A stretch of DNA of 54,786 bases, taken from assembly GCA_902761055.1 (NCBI GenBank), contig CACWIS010000011.1, positions 1 through 54,786 on the forward strand, in the 5' to 3' direction. This document shows positions 25,039 through 33,541 of this stretch, piece by piece. A program made the position numbers and the translations under genes. The stretch comes from Oscillospiraceae bacterium. GTDB taxonomy: Bacteria > Bacillota > Clostridia > Oscillospirales > Oscillospiraceae. Position 1 is the first letter of the stretch. Each line of letters starts with the position of its first letter. The notes under the pieces are model-generated. The model ran no database searches. It saw only the letters and a list, made by a program, of their open reading frames with translations, and was not told the DNA's origin.

Positions 25039-25848
25039 TTAGATTTTTTTCGTGTATTTGCATTTCGGGTAATTGCTGCATCCATAAAACTCGCCGTACT
25101 TCCCTTTTCGGAGGATCAGTACGCCGTCGCAGCGCGGGCATCGTCCGGCTTCAACTTCCTGATCCCATCTAATGATCTTTTCCCGGACTTCGTTGATATG
25201 TGCGCTTTTTGTTTCTCGGTTTTCTTCTATTATTTCGTCGATGATCCTCGCGTAGTATTCCATCTGTTTCGGTGTGAAGAGCGCGGTTTGATACTGGCAG
25301 ATCGTTTCGTAGAGCATTCCGTCATAGATCACTTCGTCGCAGTCCAGCACTTTCAGCGTAGCGCTGCCGGTGAAAACAACGAGCGGAACGATGTACCTGT
25401 CGCTGAGATGGGTCAGCTCTTCGATCGCCATAACATGCGCGGTATTCTGTTTGATCGGGTTCCGGAAATTGTACTCTTCGCCGTCAACATACTGCGACCA
25501 TTTTTCGGCGTCGTGCGTGCCGTAGATTTTCCCTTTGTAGTTCTTGGCTTCGATCACAAAAATCCCATATAGAGACACGACGACATGGTCGATCTGCGTC
25601 ATTCCCTTTCCCGCCGGGAGAAGGACGTCGTTCAATACGATGTATTCCGTTTCCGGAAGCTTTTTGAGGATTCTTTGGACTTCTTTTTCGCCTTGCTGCC
25701 CTTTTCTGCCAGCCCTGTCGGAAACAGAGTATTCGATTAGAGTATGCTCTTGAGGCGTATCTGCTTCATCTTTTTTGTCGGAATAAATCAGATTGTAGAA
25801 CAATACTCCAATGCAAAAAAAGCCGAGAATAAGCAGAAATACGACCAT
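25039..25848 (-). CDS. NERD-domain protein with C4 topoisomerase-type zinc finger
   Basis: 269 residues. N-terminal membrane span (FLLILGFFCIGVLFYNLI), then a NERD nuclease-related domain with the endonuclease-like core GMTQIDHVVVSLYGIFVIEAKNYKG (the D...ExK pattern), and a C-terminal zinc ribbon CPRCDGVLILRKGKYGEFYGC..YPKC. NERD proteins are thought to be DNA-processing or defence-related, without settled function. The codon and base composition is clearly more AT-rich than neighbours, suggesting recent acquisition. ATG follows GGAGAAATAAC. Confidence 0.87.
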   Translation of the reverse strand: MVVFLLILGFFCIGVLFYNLIYSDKKDEADTPQEHTLIEYSVSDRAGRKGQQGEKEVQRILKKLPETEYIVLNDVLLPAGKGMTQIDHVVVSLYGIFVIEAKNYKGKIYGTHDAEKWSQYVDGEEYNFRNPIKQNTAHVMAIEELTHLSDRYIVPLVVFTGSATLKVLDCDEVIYDGMLYETICQYQTALFTPKQMEYYARIIDEIIEENRETKSAHINEVREKIIRWDQEVEAGRCPRCDGVLILRKGKYGEFYGCSNYPKCKYTKKI

Positions 25849-25869
25849 GTTATTTCTCCATTCCGAAAA

Positions 25870-25915
25870 CGGTGCCGGCCTGCGTCGGGAGCGCGCGCTC
25901 GATTCCGCAGGCCGG
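25870..25915 (-). terminator. Terminator of the CobW-type operon
   Basis: Stem CCGGCCTGCG (25875-25884) with CGCAGGCCGG (25906-25915), with a GAGCGCGCGCTC sub-stem in the loop; on the minus strand it is followed by CACCGTTTT. Lies just past the minus-strand gene ending at 25926. Confidence 0.65.
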
Positions 25916-25925
25916 TGTCATTTCA

Positions 25926-26879
25926 TTAATAGAACGTTGCGACGGGCTGTTCGGGCGGGGCGCAGTTCTCGTGCGAGAGGTACGTGAGCACCGGGCCCTT
26001 CTTGCCGTAGGCGCGGGAGAACTTGAAGCGGATCTCGGCCGTGAGGATCATCCAGCTGTCGTCGCGGATGGTCTCGGCCTTGTCCCACTGGCAGACGAGG
26101 CCCGCGAACTGGATATCCTCGACGCAGCAGGTCATCACATGGCGGCCGACCACGAAGCTGTGCGGCGGGAGCTTTTTGCGCACCAGCGCGCGGCACTTGA
26201 AGCGGACGGTCTTGCCCTCGTAGTTCTTCGGCTCCTCGGACATGTCGCGGTACCAGACCGCGAAGTCGTCGTCGCCGATCTCGACGACGGGCGCGCTGAG
26301 GTCGTAGGGCAGCGGGTCCTGGATATCGTCGTACTCGACCTTGCCGCCCGCATACTCGTAGGCGATGTCGCTGCGGCGGGACGCGCCGCGGACGATCTTG
26401 TGGAAGGCCATCTTGTCCATGTCCGGGCGGAAACGGTTGAAGACCACGAGCTCGCAGCTCTTGAGCTTGTCGTAGACGAGCTGGCGCATGTTGGCGTTGT
26501 AGCTCAAAAAGGTCGTCGCGTCGGCGAAAAGGAACTCCTGATACACCATCCAGCCCTGCGGCATCGCGCCGTAGAGCGCGTCGAGCATCCACATGCCGTT
26601 GTACTCGATGACCACGCGCTCGGCGCGCGTCTCGTTCAGCAGCGCCGTGAGATGCGCGGGCTCGAGCTCGCTCTGATCCTCGATCATGCGGATCATCACG
26701 CTCTTGTCCGCGAACTGGTCGGGCTCGTATTCCTCGACGCCCTCCTCGCAGACGAGCAGCAGCGTGCGCTCGCCGTTGCAGAAGCGGCGGTCCTCCAGCG
26801 TCTCCTGGATGAACTTCGTCTTGCCGGCCTCAAGGAAGCCGGTGAACAGATAAACGGGTACTTCTCTTGGATTAGTCAA
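25926..26879 (-). CDS. CobW-type GTPase domain fused to a DUF1980/YcgQ-like C-terminal domain
   Basis: 317 residues. It begins with a Walker A of the CobW/G3E type, GFLEAGKT (14-21), and continues as a diverged GTPase. The C-terminal part contains GRHVMTCCVEDIQFAGL (245-261), resembling the TCC motif of DUF1980/YcgQ proteins that travel with permeases of metals. So it appears to be a fusion of a metallochaperone-like GTPase with a YcgQ-type domain. The first 8 nt overlap the end of the His-rich CobW gene, pointing to coupled synthesis. Exact metal is not known. Confidence 0.75.
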   Translation of the reverse strand: MTNPREVPVYLFTGFLEAGKTKFIQETLEDRRFCNGERTLLLVCEEGVEEYEPDQFADKSVMIRMIEDQSELEPAHLTALLNETRAERVVIEYNGMWMLDALYGAMPQGWMVYQEFLFADATTFLSYNANMRQLVYDKLKSCELVVFNRFRPDMDKMAFHKIVRGASRRSDIAYEYAGGKVEYDDIQDPLPYDLSAPVVEIGDDDFAVWYRDMSEEPKNYEGKTVRFKCRALVRKKLPPHSFVVGRHVMTCCVEDIQFAGLVCQWDKAETIRDDSWMILTAEIRFKFSRAYGKKGPVLTYLSHENCAPPEQPVATFY

Positions 26880-28032
26880 GACCGAACAGCTCCTTCAGCG
26901 CGTCTTCCTTCATCTTCGAGCCGATCACGCAGAAACGGCCGGTCACGGCGGGGCTGCCGCGGCGCACGTCGATCTCGCCCGGGACGTAGTCGAAATAGAT
27001 CCACTCGCCGTCGGTCGCGTCGACGATGCCCTTCGCGCGCAGGATCATGCCGTAGCTCTCCGCGTCGCCGAGCTTCGCGAGGATCGCGCGGATCTCCTGC
27101 TCGGAGAACCTGCGCGCCGTCTCGTGGCCCCAGGAGGAGAAGACCTCGTCGGCGTGGTGGTCGTGGTGATGGTGGTGATGATGCTCGTGCTCCTCATCGT
27201 CCTCGTCGTCGTGGTGGTGATGGCCGCACTCGCAGACGCCGTTTTCGTCGTAGTGGTGGCGATGCTCGTGCTCCTCGTCGTCCTCGTCGCGGTCGTGGTG
27301 GTGATGATGGTGCTCGTGCTCCCCGTCCTCGTCGCCGTGGTGGTGATGGTGGCAGGAGCACTCCGGATCGTCGCACTCGTCCTCGTCGTTGTCGTGGTGA
27401 CGGTGCTCATGCTCGTGACGGAGCCGCTCCATCTCCTCGTGCAGCGCGTCGTGCTCCATGGCCTCGCGGATCTGCGCGCCGTCGAGCCTGTCCCAGGGCG
27501 TGGTGATCAGCTTGGCGTTGGGGTTGAGTCCCTTGAGCAGCTCGCTCGCGGCGACGACCTTCTCGCTCGGGGCGAGGTCGGTGCGGCTCATCACGATGAG
27601 ATCGGCGTTGGCGACCTGGTCGTTGAAGAACTCGCCGAAGTTGCGCATGTACATCTTCGCCTTCTGCGCGTCCACGACCGTGGTGCGGCAGCCGATGACG
27701 GCGCCGTCCACGCGCTCGACGGCGCGCGCGACGTCGCTGAGCTTGCCGACGCCGGAGGGCTCGATGAGGATGCGGTCGGGCGCGAACTCGTCGATGACCT
27801 TGCGCAGCGCCTTCGTGAAGTCGCCCACGAGGGTGCAGCAGATGCAGCCGGAGTTCATCTCCGTGATCTGCACGCCCGCGTCCGCGAGGAAGCCGCCGTC
27901 GATGGCGATCTCGCCGAACTCGTTTTCGATCAAAACGAGCTTTTCGCCGGCGTAGGCCTCGGCGATCAGCTTGCGGATCAGCGTGGTCTTGCCCGCGCCG
28001 AGGAAACCGGAGAAAATGTCGATCTTTGTCAT
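26872..28032 (-). CDS. CobW/ZNG1-type GTPase with long His-rich loop (metal chaperone)
   Basis: 386 residues. G3E GTPase with Walker A GFLGAGKT (9-16), the family metal-binding CxCC motif GCICC (Cys63, 65, 66), and the SRTDL segment in place of NKxD at 149-153. Residues 206-293 contain 35 His and 5 Cys among acidic residues, far more than typical, implying storage or delivery of zinc, nickel or cobalt. The C-terminal CobW_C-type domain follows (ARRFSEQEIRAIL, GRFCVIGSKM). ATG has CAGGAGGCTTTTTGAT before it. First gene of a two-gene operon with the CobW-DUF1980 fusion. Confidence 0.9.
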   Translation of the reverse strand: MTKIDIFSGFLGAGKTTLIRKLIAEAYAGEKLVLIENEFGEIAIDGGFLADAGVQITEMNSGCICCTLVGDFTKALRKVIDEFAPDRILIEPSGVGKLSDVARAVERVDGAVIGCRTTVVDAQKAKMYMRNFGEFFNDQVANADLIVMSRTDLAPSEKVVAASELLKGLNPNAKLITTPWDRLDGAQIREAMEHDALHEEMERLRHEHEHRHHDNDEDECDDPECSCHHHHHGDEDGEHEHHHHHHDRDEDDEEHEHRHHYDENGVCECGHHHHDDEDDEEHEHHHHHHHDHHADEVFSSWGHETARRFSEQEIRAILAKLGDAESYGMILRAKGIVDATDGEWIYFDYVPGEIDVRRGSPAVTGRFCVIGSKMKEDALKELFGLD

Positions 28033-28072
28033 ATCAAAAAGCCTCCTGAATGCTTGTTTTTACCGAATGGGG

Positions 28073-28101
28073 ATTATATCACGCTTTTTCCGCGGAAACA
28101 A
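28073..28101 (-). promoter_or_regulatory. CobW operon promoter
   Basis: Minus-strand TTGTTT (28096-28101), 17-bp spacer, TATAAT (28073-28078), 40 nt before the start. I did not see a clear Zur or NikR palindrome around it. Confidence 0.7.
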
Positions 28102-28114
28102 GAGCTGCGCGTGA

Positions 28115-28150
28115 ACAAGGCGGGGCCGGTGTCGGCCCCGCCGCTTGTTT
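28115..28150. terminator. Probable terminator after metG
   Basis: Stem AACAAG + GCGGGGCC with GGCCCCGC + CTTGTT, a 2-nt bulge on one arm and loop GGTGTC. There is no strong T-run on either strand, so termination is uncertain. It stands between metG and the CobW promoter. Confidence 0.45.
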
Positions 28151-28203
28151 GAGTTGAGCGAGAGATCCCGCCCCGCGTTTCCCGGCCCGGAAGGCGCCTT
28201 CTG

Positions 28204-30156
28204 TCAGCAGAGGCGCGCGCCGGCGGGAACGGAGTCGTCGAGGATCATCAGATGCAGCTCCTCTTTGCCTTCGACTTCGCGCACGGCGGAGAGCAGCATG
28301 CCGTTGGAGTCCTGCCCCATCATCTTGCGCGGCGGCAGGTTGAGGATCGCGACCACGGTCTTGCCGACGAGCTGCTCCGGCTCGTAGAACTTGTGGATGC
28401 CGGAGAGGATCTGGCGCGGCGTGCCGCTGCCGTCGTCGAGCTGGAACTTCAGGAGCTTTTCGCTCTTCTTCACGGCCTCGCAGGAGAGCACCTTGCACAC
28501 GCGCATGTCGCATTTGGCGAACTCGTCGATCGTCACGTCGGGCAGCACGGGCTCGGTCTTCGGGGCCTTGCTGCGGCGGGAGATCTCCTCGAGCTCGGCG
28601 AGGGTCTTGTCGAGATCGAGACGCGGGAAGAGCGTCTCGCCCTTGTGGACGCGGATCTCGCCGGCAAGGGCGCCGTAGGCCGTGTCGTCCCAGGCGCGGC
28701 AGCCCTGCGCGCCGATCTGTTCGAGCGCCTTGTCGCAGCTCTCGGGCATGAAGGGCGTCAGGCAGATCAGGCAGATGCGCAGCGCCTCGACAAGGTTGTA
28801 CATGACCTCCGCAAGGCGCGGCTTGTTCGCCTCGTCCTTCGCGAGGACCCAGGGCATCGTCTCGTCGATGTACTTGTTGGCGCGCTGGATGCAGCGGAAG
28901 ACCTCCTCGAGCGCGAGGTGCGGCTGGAGGACGTCCATCTGCGCGGCGTATTTCTCCGGCAGGGCGCAGAGCATCGCCTTGAGCTCCTCGTCCATCGGAT
29001 CGGCCCTGCGCTCGGCCGGCAGGACGCCGCCGAAGTATTTTTCGACCATCGCCGTCGTGCGGGACACGAGGTTGCCCAGGTCGTTGGCGAGATCGGTGTT
29101 GATCGTCGAGATCAGCAGCTCGTTGGAGAAGTTGCCGTCCGAGCCGAAGGGGAAGGTGCGCAGCAGGAAGAAGCGCAGCGCGTCCACGCCGAACTTCTCC
29201 GAGAGGATATAGGGGTCGATGACGTTGGTGGAGTTGTTCGCCTTCGACTTCGAGACCTTGCCGCCGTCGATGATCAGCCAGCCGTGGCCGAAGACCTTTT
29301 TCGGCAGGGGCAGACCCGCGCTCATGAGCATGGCGGGCCAGATGATCGAGTGGAAGCGCACGATCTCCTTGCCGACGACGTGCACGTCGGCCGGCCAGTA
29401 CTTGTCGAAGTCGTGGTAGCGGTCGTTGTACAGGCCCAGCGCCGTGCAGTAGTTGTACAGCGCGTCGACCCACACGTAGACGACATGGCCCGGGTCGAAG
29501 TCCACGGGCACGCCCCAGGTGAAGCTGGTGCGCGAGACGCACAGATCCTCCAGGCCCGGCTTGATGAAGTTGTTGATCATCTCGTTGACGCGGCTCGCCG
29601 GCTCGAGGAAGGTGCCGCTCTCGAGCAGCTCCTGCACGGGCTTGGCGTACTTCGAGAGACGGAAGAAGTAGGCCTCCTCCTCGGCGTCCTGCACCGCGCG
29701 GCCGCAGTCGGGGCATTTGCCGTCGACGAGCTGGGTCTCGGTCCAGAAGCTCTCGCAGTCCTTGCAGTATTTGCCGCTGTACTTGCCCTTGTAGATGTCC
29801 CCGTTGTCGTACATCTTGCGGAAGACGCGCTGGATGGCCTGCACGTGGTAGTCGTCCGTCGTGCGGATGAAACGGTCGTTGGAGATGTTCATCAGCTTCC
29901 AGAGGTCCTTGATGCCCTTCTCGCCGGTGACGATGCGGTCGACGAACTCCTGCGGGCTCACGCCCGCGGCCTTCGCCTTGGCCTCGATCTTCTGGCCGTG
30001 CTCGTCGGTGCCGGTGAGGAACATCACGTCATAGCCGCGCAGGCGCTTGTAGCGCGCGATCGTATCGGTCGCGACCGTGCAGTAGGCGTGGCCGATGTGC
30101 AGCTTGTCCGAGGGGTAGTAGATCGGTGTGGTGATATAAAAGGTCTTCTTTTCCAT
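28204..30156 (-). CDS. metG: Methionyl-tRNA synthetase
   Basis: 650 residues, class I aminoacyl-tRNA synthetase that charges tRNA-Met. HIGH motif is HIGHAYCTVATD, the zinc knuckle is CKDC...CPDC (about 127-147), the KMSKS motif is KVSKSKANN, and a C-terminal EMAP-type tRNA-binding domain covers TIDEFAKCDMRVCKVLSCEAV to GKTVVAILNLPPRKMMG. The length and C-terminal extension are the form common in Firmicutes. Confidence 0.98.
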   Translation of the reverse strand: MEKKTFYITTPIYYPSDKLHIGHAYCTVATDTIARYKRLRGYDVMFLTGTDEHGQKIEAKAKAAGVSPQEFVDRIVTGEKGIKDLWKLMNISNDRFIRTTDDYHVQAIQRVFRKMYDNGDIYKGKYSGKYCKDCESFWTETQLVDGKCPDCGRAVQDAEEEAYFFRLSKYAKPVQELLESGTFLEPASRVNEMINNFIKPGLEDLCVSRTSFTWGVPVDFDPGHVVYVWVDALYNYCTALGLYNDRYHDFDKYWPADVHVVGKEIVRFHSIIWPAMLMSAGLPLPKKVFGHGWLIIDGGKVSKSKANNSTNVIDPYILSEKFGVDALRFFLLRTFPFGSDGNFSNELLISTINTDLANDLGNLVSRTTAMVEKYFGGVLPAERRADPMDEELKAMLCALPEKYAAQMDVLQPHLALEEVFRCIQRANKYIDETMPWVLAKDEANKPRLAEVMYNLVEALRICLICLTPFMPESCDKALEQIGAQGCRAWDDTAYGALAGEIRVHKGETLFPRLDLDKTLAELEEISRRSKAPKTEPVLPDVTIDEFAKCDMRVCKVLSCEAVKKSEKLLKFQLDDGSGTPRQILSGIHKFYEPEQLVGKTVVAILNLPPRKMMGQDSNGMLLSAVREVEGKEELHLMILDDSVPAGARLC

Positions 30157-30204
30157 TTTCTCTTCTCTCCTGATTGCTGTATATTCTCGATCCCGCGCGG
30201 GGAT

Positions 30205-32199
30205 TTATTCGCTCTCGCCGCCGCTGTCGATCACGACCTCGGTGCCGCCGTCCCCGGCATACTCCTCCTCGCCGCCGTCGTCCTCATCGGGGACGAACGG
30301 ATAGCGGATCTCCTCCTCGTGGAGGTGGTAGTAGCTGTATGCCTCGGGATAATCCGTGTAGTTGCCGTCCGCGTCGAAGACGCGGCGGATCGTGCGGGCG
30401 CCCCATTCGATCTGGACCTCGATGCCGTATTTGTTGAGGAAGTCCTGATCGTAGATCGGCCAGGTCAGACCGCTGATCATCTCGACGTGGGAGCCGTCCG
30501 TGTTCGTGCCCCAGACCTCGATGATGACGTTGCGCTTTTCCGCGTCGACGCCGGCCTTGAGCTTGATGGGCAGGTCGCGGTTGTTCGTAAAGACGAATTC
30601 CGGTCCGCCCCAGCTGACCGTCGCGTCCAGCCCCATCGGGAGATAGTCGACGACCAGATTGTGGCAGCTGCGCTCGTTGATCTCCAGATTCGCCTGGAGC
30701 ACGGCGTTGTACAGCGTGCTCGAGACCTGGCAGATGCCGCCGCCGATCTCCTGCGTGACCTTGTTGCCGTTGTAGGCGCCGGCGAACTTGAAGCCGGCCT
30801 CCTCCGTGCGCTCGCCGACGACCTCGTTGTAGGAGAAGCGCTGTCCCGGCATCAGGACCATCTCGTCAAAGCGGCTGCAGGCCAGCGCGATGTTGCTCTT
30901 GCGGTTCGGGATGCTGCCGACCAGCGTGGTCTTGCAGTAGCCGAGCCGGTCGCGGAAGAGCGTGCTCTCCAGATCCTCCGCCCTGACCTCGGGCTCGACG
31001 ATCTTGATCGGGATGCTGACCGTCTCGAGCAGCCCCGCTTCCTTCCAGAGCTTCTGCGCCTTCGCCGCGTCGACCTCGACGCCGCGGATCTCCGGCACGA
31101 CCTCGCCGGTGGTCGGATCGTAGTAGGCGTCGTGGGCCTCCTGGGCGAGCGTCGCGGCGATGGCCGAAAAATCGGGCATGGTCGGGTCGCCGACGAGCTC
31201 GGTCCACTCGATCTCGCTCTCGCGCGCGAGCAGCGCCTCGCGGACCTTCGCGCAGAGGGCGGCGCGGTCGAGCGTGACCTGGCCCGCGCCCTTGACGAGC
31301 TCGAGCGTCGAGTCCTTGTCGTTGACGAGGTACTCCTCGCCCTCGACCGACTTGTCGAACGCGTCCACGCCGGCGTTCACCACGCCGTCGATATAGCTCT
31401 CGTCAAGCTTGACGTCGTAGCCGCCGAGATCCTTCGCCATGAGCATGTCGCTGATATAGGTCAGCAGGTTTGCGAAGCGGTCCTCGCTGTGGCCGTATGC
31501 GTAGGCCTTCTCGGCGATCTCCTCGACCGAGACGGTGACGCCGGCTTTGAGATAGTCGAGCTCGAAGCTCTGCTCCTGCGGGAGCCTGACCGTCAGCGTG
31601 CCGCCGTTGGCCTTCTCCCAGCCTCCGTCGCGCAGCGCCTGGACGGTCTGCTCCCTCGTCATCCCGCCGACGTAGATCTCGCCGACGTAGACGTTGGGCA
31701 GGTTGGCGTCGCTTGCGGTGATGATGTCGCTGCCTACCATGGCGGCGACGCAGAGGATCAGCGCGAGCGAGGCGACGACGATGAGCGTGATCAGCACGCC
31801 GCGCGCAGCCTTGCCGCCCTTCTTCTGCTTTTCGATCCGGGCCTTCTCCGCCTCGGCGGCCTCGTCCTCTTTTTTCTTCGGCGCCGCTTCCTTCTCCGCG
31901 GCCTTTTGGGGCTTCTTCGGCTTTTCGCCGTCCTCCCCGGAACGCTTTTCGCCCTTCGGCTTCTTCGCGTCCTTCGGAGGCTTCTCCGGCGCCGGGGCTG
32001 CGGCCTTCTCCTTCGGCTTCCTGCCGGAGGCGGCCTTGTCGCTCCGCCCGGCGTCCTTCGCGCCCTTCTTCTTTTTCGGCGCGGCGCTCTCCTCCGCGGG
32101 GGGCGGAGCCGGCGCGGGCGCGGGGTCCTCCGCTTCCGTCAGATGACCGAAAAGCTCACGGTCGAGCCATTCGGGATAATCTCTGGTTTCGTCGCTCAT
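30205..32199 (-). CDS. VanW family membrane protein
   Basis: 664 residues. A ~125-residue Lys/Ala/Pro/Glu-rich cytoplasmic region (PAPAPAPPPAEE, repeated KPK) precedes one membrane span (about 134-156, GVLITLIVVASLALILCVAAM). The extracellular part has a peptidoglycan-binding-4-like region and the VanW domain: FSYNEVVGERTEEAGFK, GGGICQVSSTLYNAVLQAN, ERSCHNLVVDYLPMGLDATV. VanW is associated with vancomycin-resistance clusters but its role in the cell wall is not known. Overlaps hemW by 4 nt (ATGA), so coupled. Confidence 0.93.
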   Translation of the reverse strand: MSDETRDYPEWLDRELFGHLTEAEDPAPAPAPPPAEESAAPKKKKGAKDAGRSDKAASGRKPKEKAAAPAPEKPPKDAKKPKGEKRSGEDGEKPKKPQKAAEKEAAPKKKEDEAAEAEKARIEKQKKGGKAARGVLITLIVVASLALILCVAAMVGSDIITASDANLPNVYVGEIYVGGMTREQTVQALRDGGWEKANGGTLTVRLPQEQSFELDYLKAGVTVSVEEIAEKAYAYGHSEDRFANLLTYISDMLMAKDLGGYDVKLDESYIDGVVNAGVDAFDKSVEGEEYLVNDKDSTLELVKGAGQVTLDRAALCAKVREALLARESEIEWTELVGDPTMPDFSAIAATLAQEAHDAYYDPTTGEVVPEIRGVEVDAAKAQKLWKEAGLLETVSIPIKIVEPEVRAEDLESTLFRDRLGYCKTTLVGSIPNRKSNIALACSRFDEMVLMPGQRFSYNEVVGERTEEAGFKFAGAYNGNKVTQEIGGGICQVSSTLYNAVLQANLEINERSCHNLVVDYLPMGLDATVSWGGPEFVFTNNRDLPIKLKAGVDAEKRNVIIEVWGTNTDGSHVEMISGLTWPIYDQDFLNKYGIEVQIEWGARTIRRVFDADGNYTDYPEAYSYYHLHEEEIRYPFVPDEDDGGEEEYAGDGGTEVVIDSGGESE

Positions 32200-33470
32200 G
32201 TCTGTTCCTCACTGCCGACTCTTTGTTGATAGAGCTCGGTGAACATCTCTTCCTCGCTCTTGGGGATGTTGATCTTCTCCTCGGCCGCGTAGGCCTCGCT
32301 CAGCCAGGGCGTTCCCTCGATCCGGCCGTTGGCCTGCGCCTCGAGCAGCAGGCCGATGAGCGTGTTGGAGATCAGGAAGCCCGGCACCGTGAAGTGCCAT
32401 CTCCCGTCCTCCTCGGTCGCCCAGCCCTTCTGGCGGAAGGCCAGCAGCGTCTGGTGCACGGGGCGCCAGTCGCTCTGGCAGCGGGCGCGGTAGTCTTTTT
32501 CTGAGATGCCGCGCACCGTGCGCATGCCGAGCATGACGTACTCCACCGCGCGCTCGAGCGGGTCGATGCGCTGGTACTCGTCGACGATGCTCGTCTGCTT
32601 GTCGACGCCGGAGATGTATTGCTTCAGATCCCGGACGAAGCTGTAGCGCAGCGTCCCCACGCAGGAGTGCGCGCCCGGGCCGAAGCCCATGTAGTCGTCC
32701 AGGTTCCAGTATTTCAGATTGTGCCTCGACTCGAAGCCCGGGGCGCAGAAATTGGAGACCTCGTACTGCCGGTAGCCGTAGCGCTCGAGCATCTCGGCGG
32801 CGTAGCAGTACATGTCCGCCTGCTCGTCGTCGTCCGGCAGGATGGGCGAGCCGTGGTAGTCGGCGTACATCGGCGTGCCCTCCTCGAGGCGCAGAGCGTA
32901 GCAGGAGATGTGCTCGGGGTGCATCTCGACGATGCGCGCGAGCGTCTCGGCCCAGTCGTTCTTGCTCTGGCTCGGCAGGCCGTACATGAGGTCGAGGTTG
33001 ATGTTGTCGAAGCCCGCCTTGCGCGCGTTCTGGAAGGCCTGCTGCGCCTGCTGGAAGTTGTGGCGCCGCCCGATGAGCTTGAGCAGGTTGTTGTCCGTGG
33101 CCTGCACGCCGAGCGAGAGGCGGTTGACGCCCTCCTCGCGCAGCAGCTTGAGCGCGTTGGGGCTGATGCTGTCGGGGTTGCACTCGACCGTGACCTCGCT
33201 GTCGATGCGCACGTTGCCGCCCAGCTTGAGGGCGTTGAAGAGGTCGGCGATCCGGTCCGCCCCGTAGAAGCTGGGCGTGCCGCCGCCGAAGTAGATCGAA
33301 TCCACCTCGTAGGGCTTGATCGAGGGCGCGGATTCCTTCAGATGCGCCAGCAGCGCCTTCTGATAGTCCGGCATCATGTGGTCGCACTGCGCCAGGGAAT
33401 AGAAGTCGCAATAGCTGCACTTGCTCGCGCAGAAGGGTATGTGGATGTAGATCCCGAGCTTTCTGGCCAT
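32196..33470 (-). CDS. hemW: Radical SAM HemW-type heme chaperone / coproporphyrinogen III oxidase-like
   Basis: 424 residues. The radical-SAM cluster CxxxCxYC appears as CASKCSYC (Cys14, 18, 21), followed by YFGGGTPSF, VNRLSLGVQ and NINLDLMYGLP, and the HemW-like FGPGAHS. HemW transfers heme to target proteins and was long called an oxygen-independent coproporphyrinogen oxidase. Start MARKLGIYIHIPFC fits the family. It is coupled with the VanW gene through the ATGA overlap. Confidence 0.93.
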   Translation of the reverse strand: MARKLGIYIHIPFCASKCSYCDFYSLAQCDHMMPDYQKALLAHLKESAPSIKPYEVDSIYFGGGTPSFYGADRIADLFNALKLGGNVRIDSEVTVECNPDSISPNALKLLREEGVNRLSLGVQATDNNLLKLIGRRHNFQQAQQAFQNARKAGFDNINLDLMYGLPSQSKNDWAETLARIVEMHPEHISCYALRLEEGTPMYADYHGSPILPDDDEQADMYCYAAEMLERYGYRQYEVSNFCAPGFESRHNLKYWNLDDYMGFGPGAHSCVGTLRYSFVRDLKQYISGVDKQTSIVDEYQRIDPLERAVEYVMLGMRTVRGISEKDYRARCQSDWRPVHQTLLAFRQKGWATEEDGRWHFTVPGFLISNTLIGLLLEAQANGRIEGTPWLSEAYAAEEKINIPKSEEEMFTELYQQRVGSEEQT

Positions 33471-33541
33471 CGGTCAATCTCTCCGTCGTTTCTGTCTTTT
33501 GCGCCCGCGGGGCGCGTGTCTGTATCGGCTGTGGGTGCGGA

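Noticed and set aside
25900-28110. Zur or NikR operator upstream of the CobW operon
   Set aside because: No convincing palindrome near the promoter at 28073-28101; the metal link rests on the proteins alone.
28252-32229. A 1,325-codon open frame on the plus strand
   Set aside because: Antisense to metG and the VanW gene, which are certain; another GC-driven shadow.
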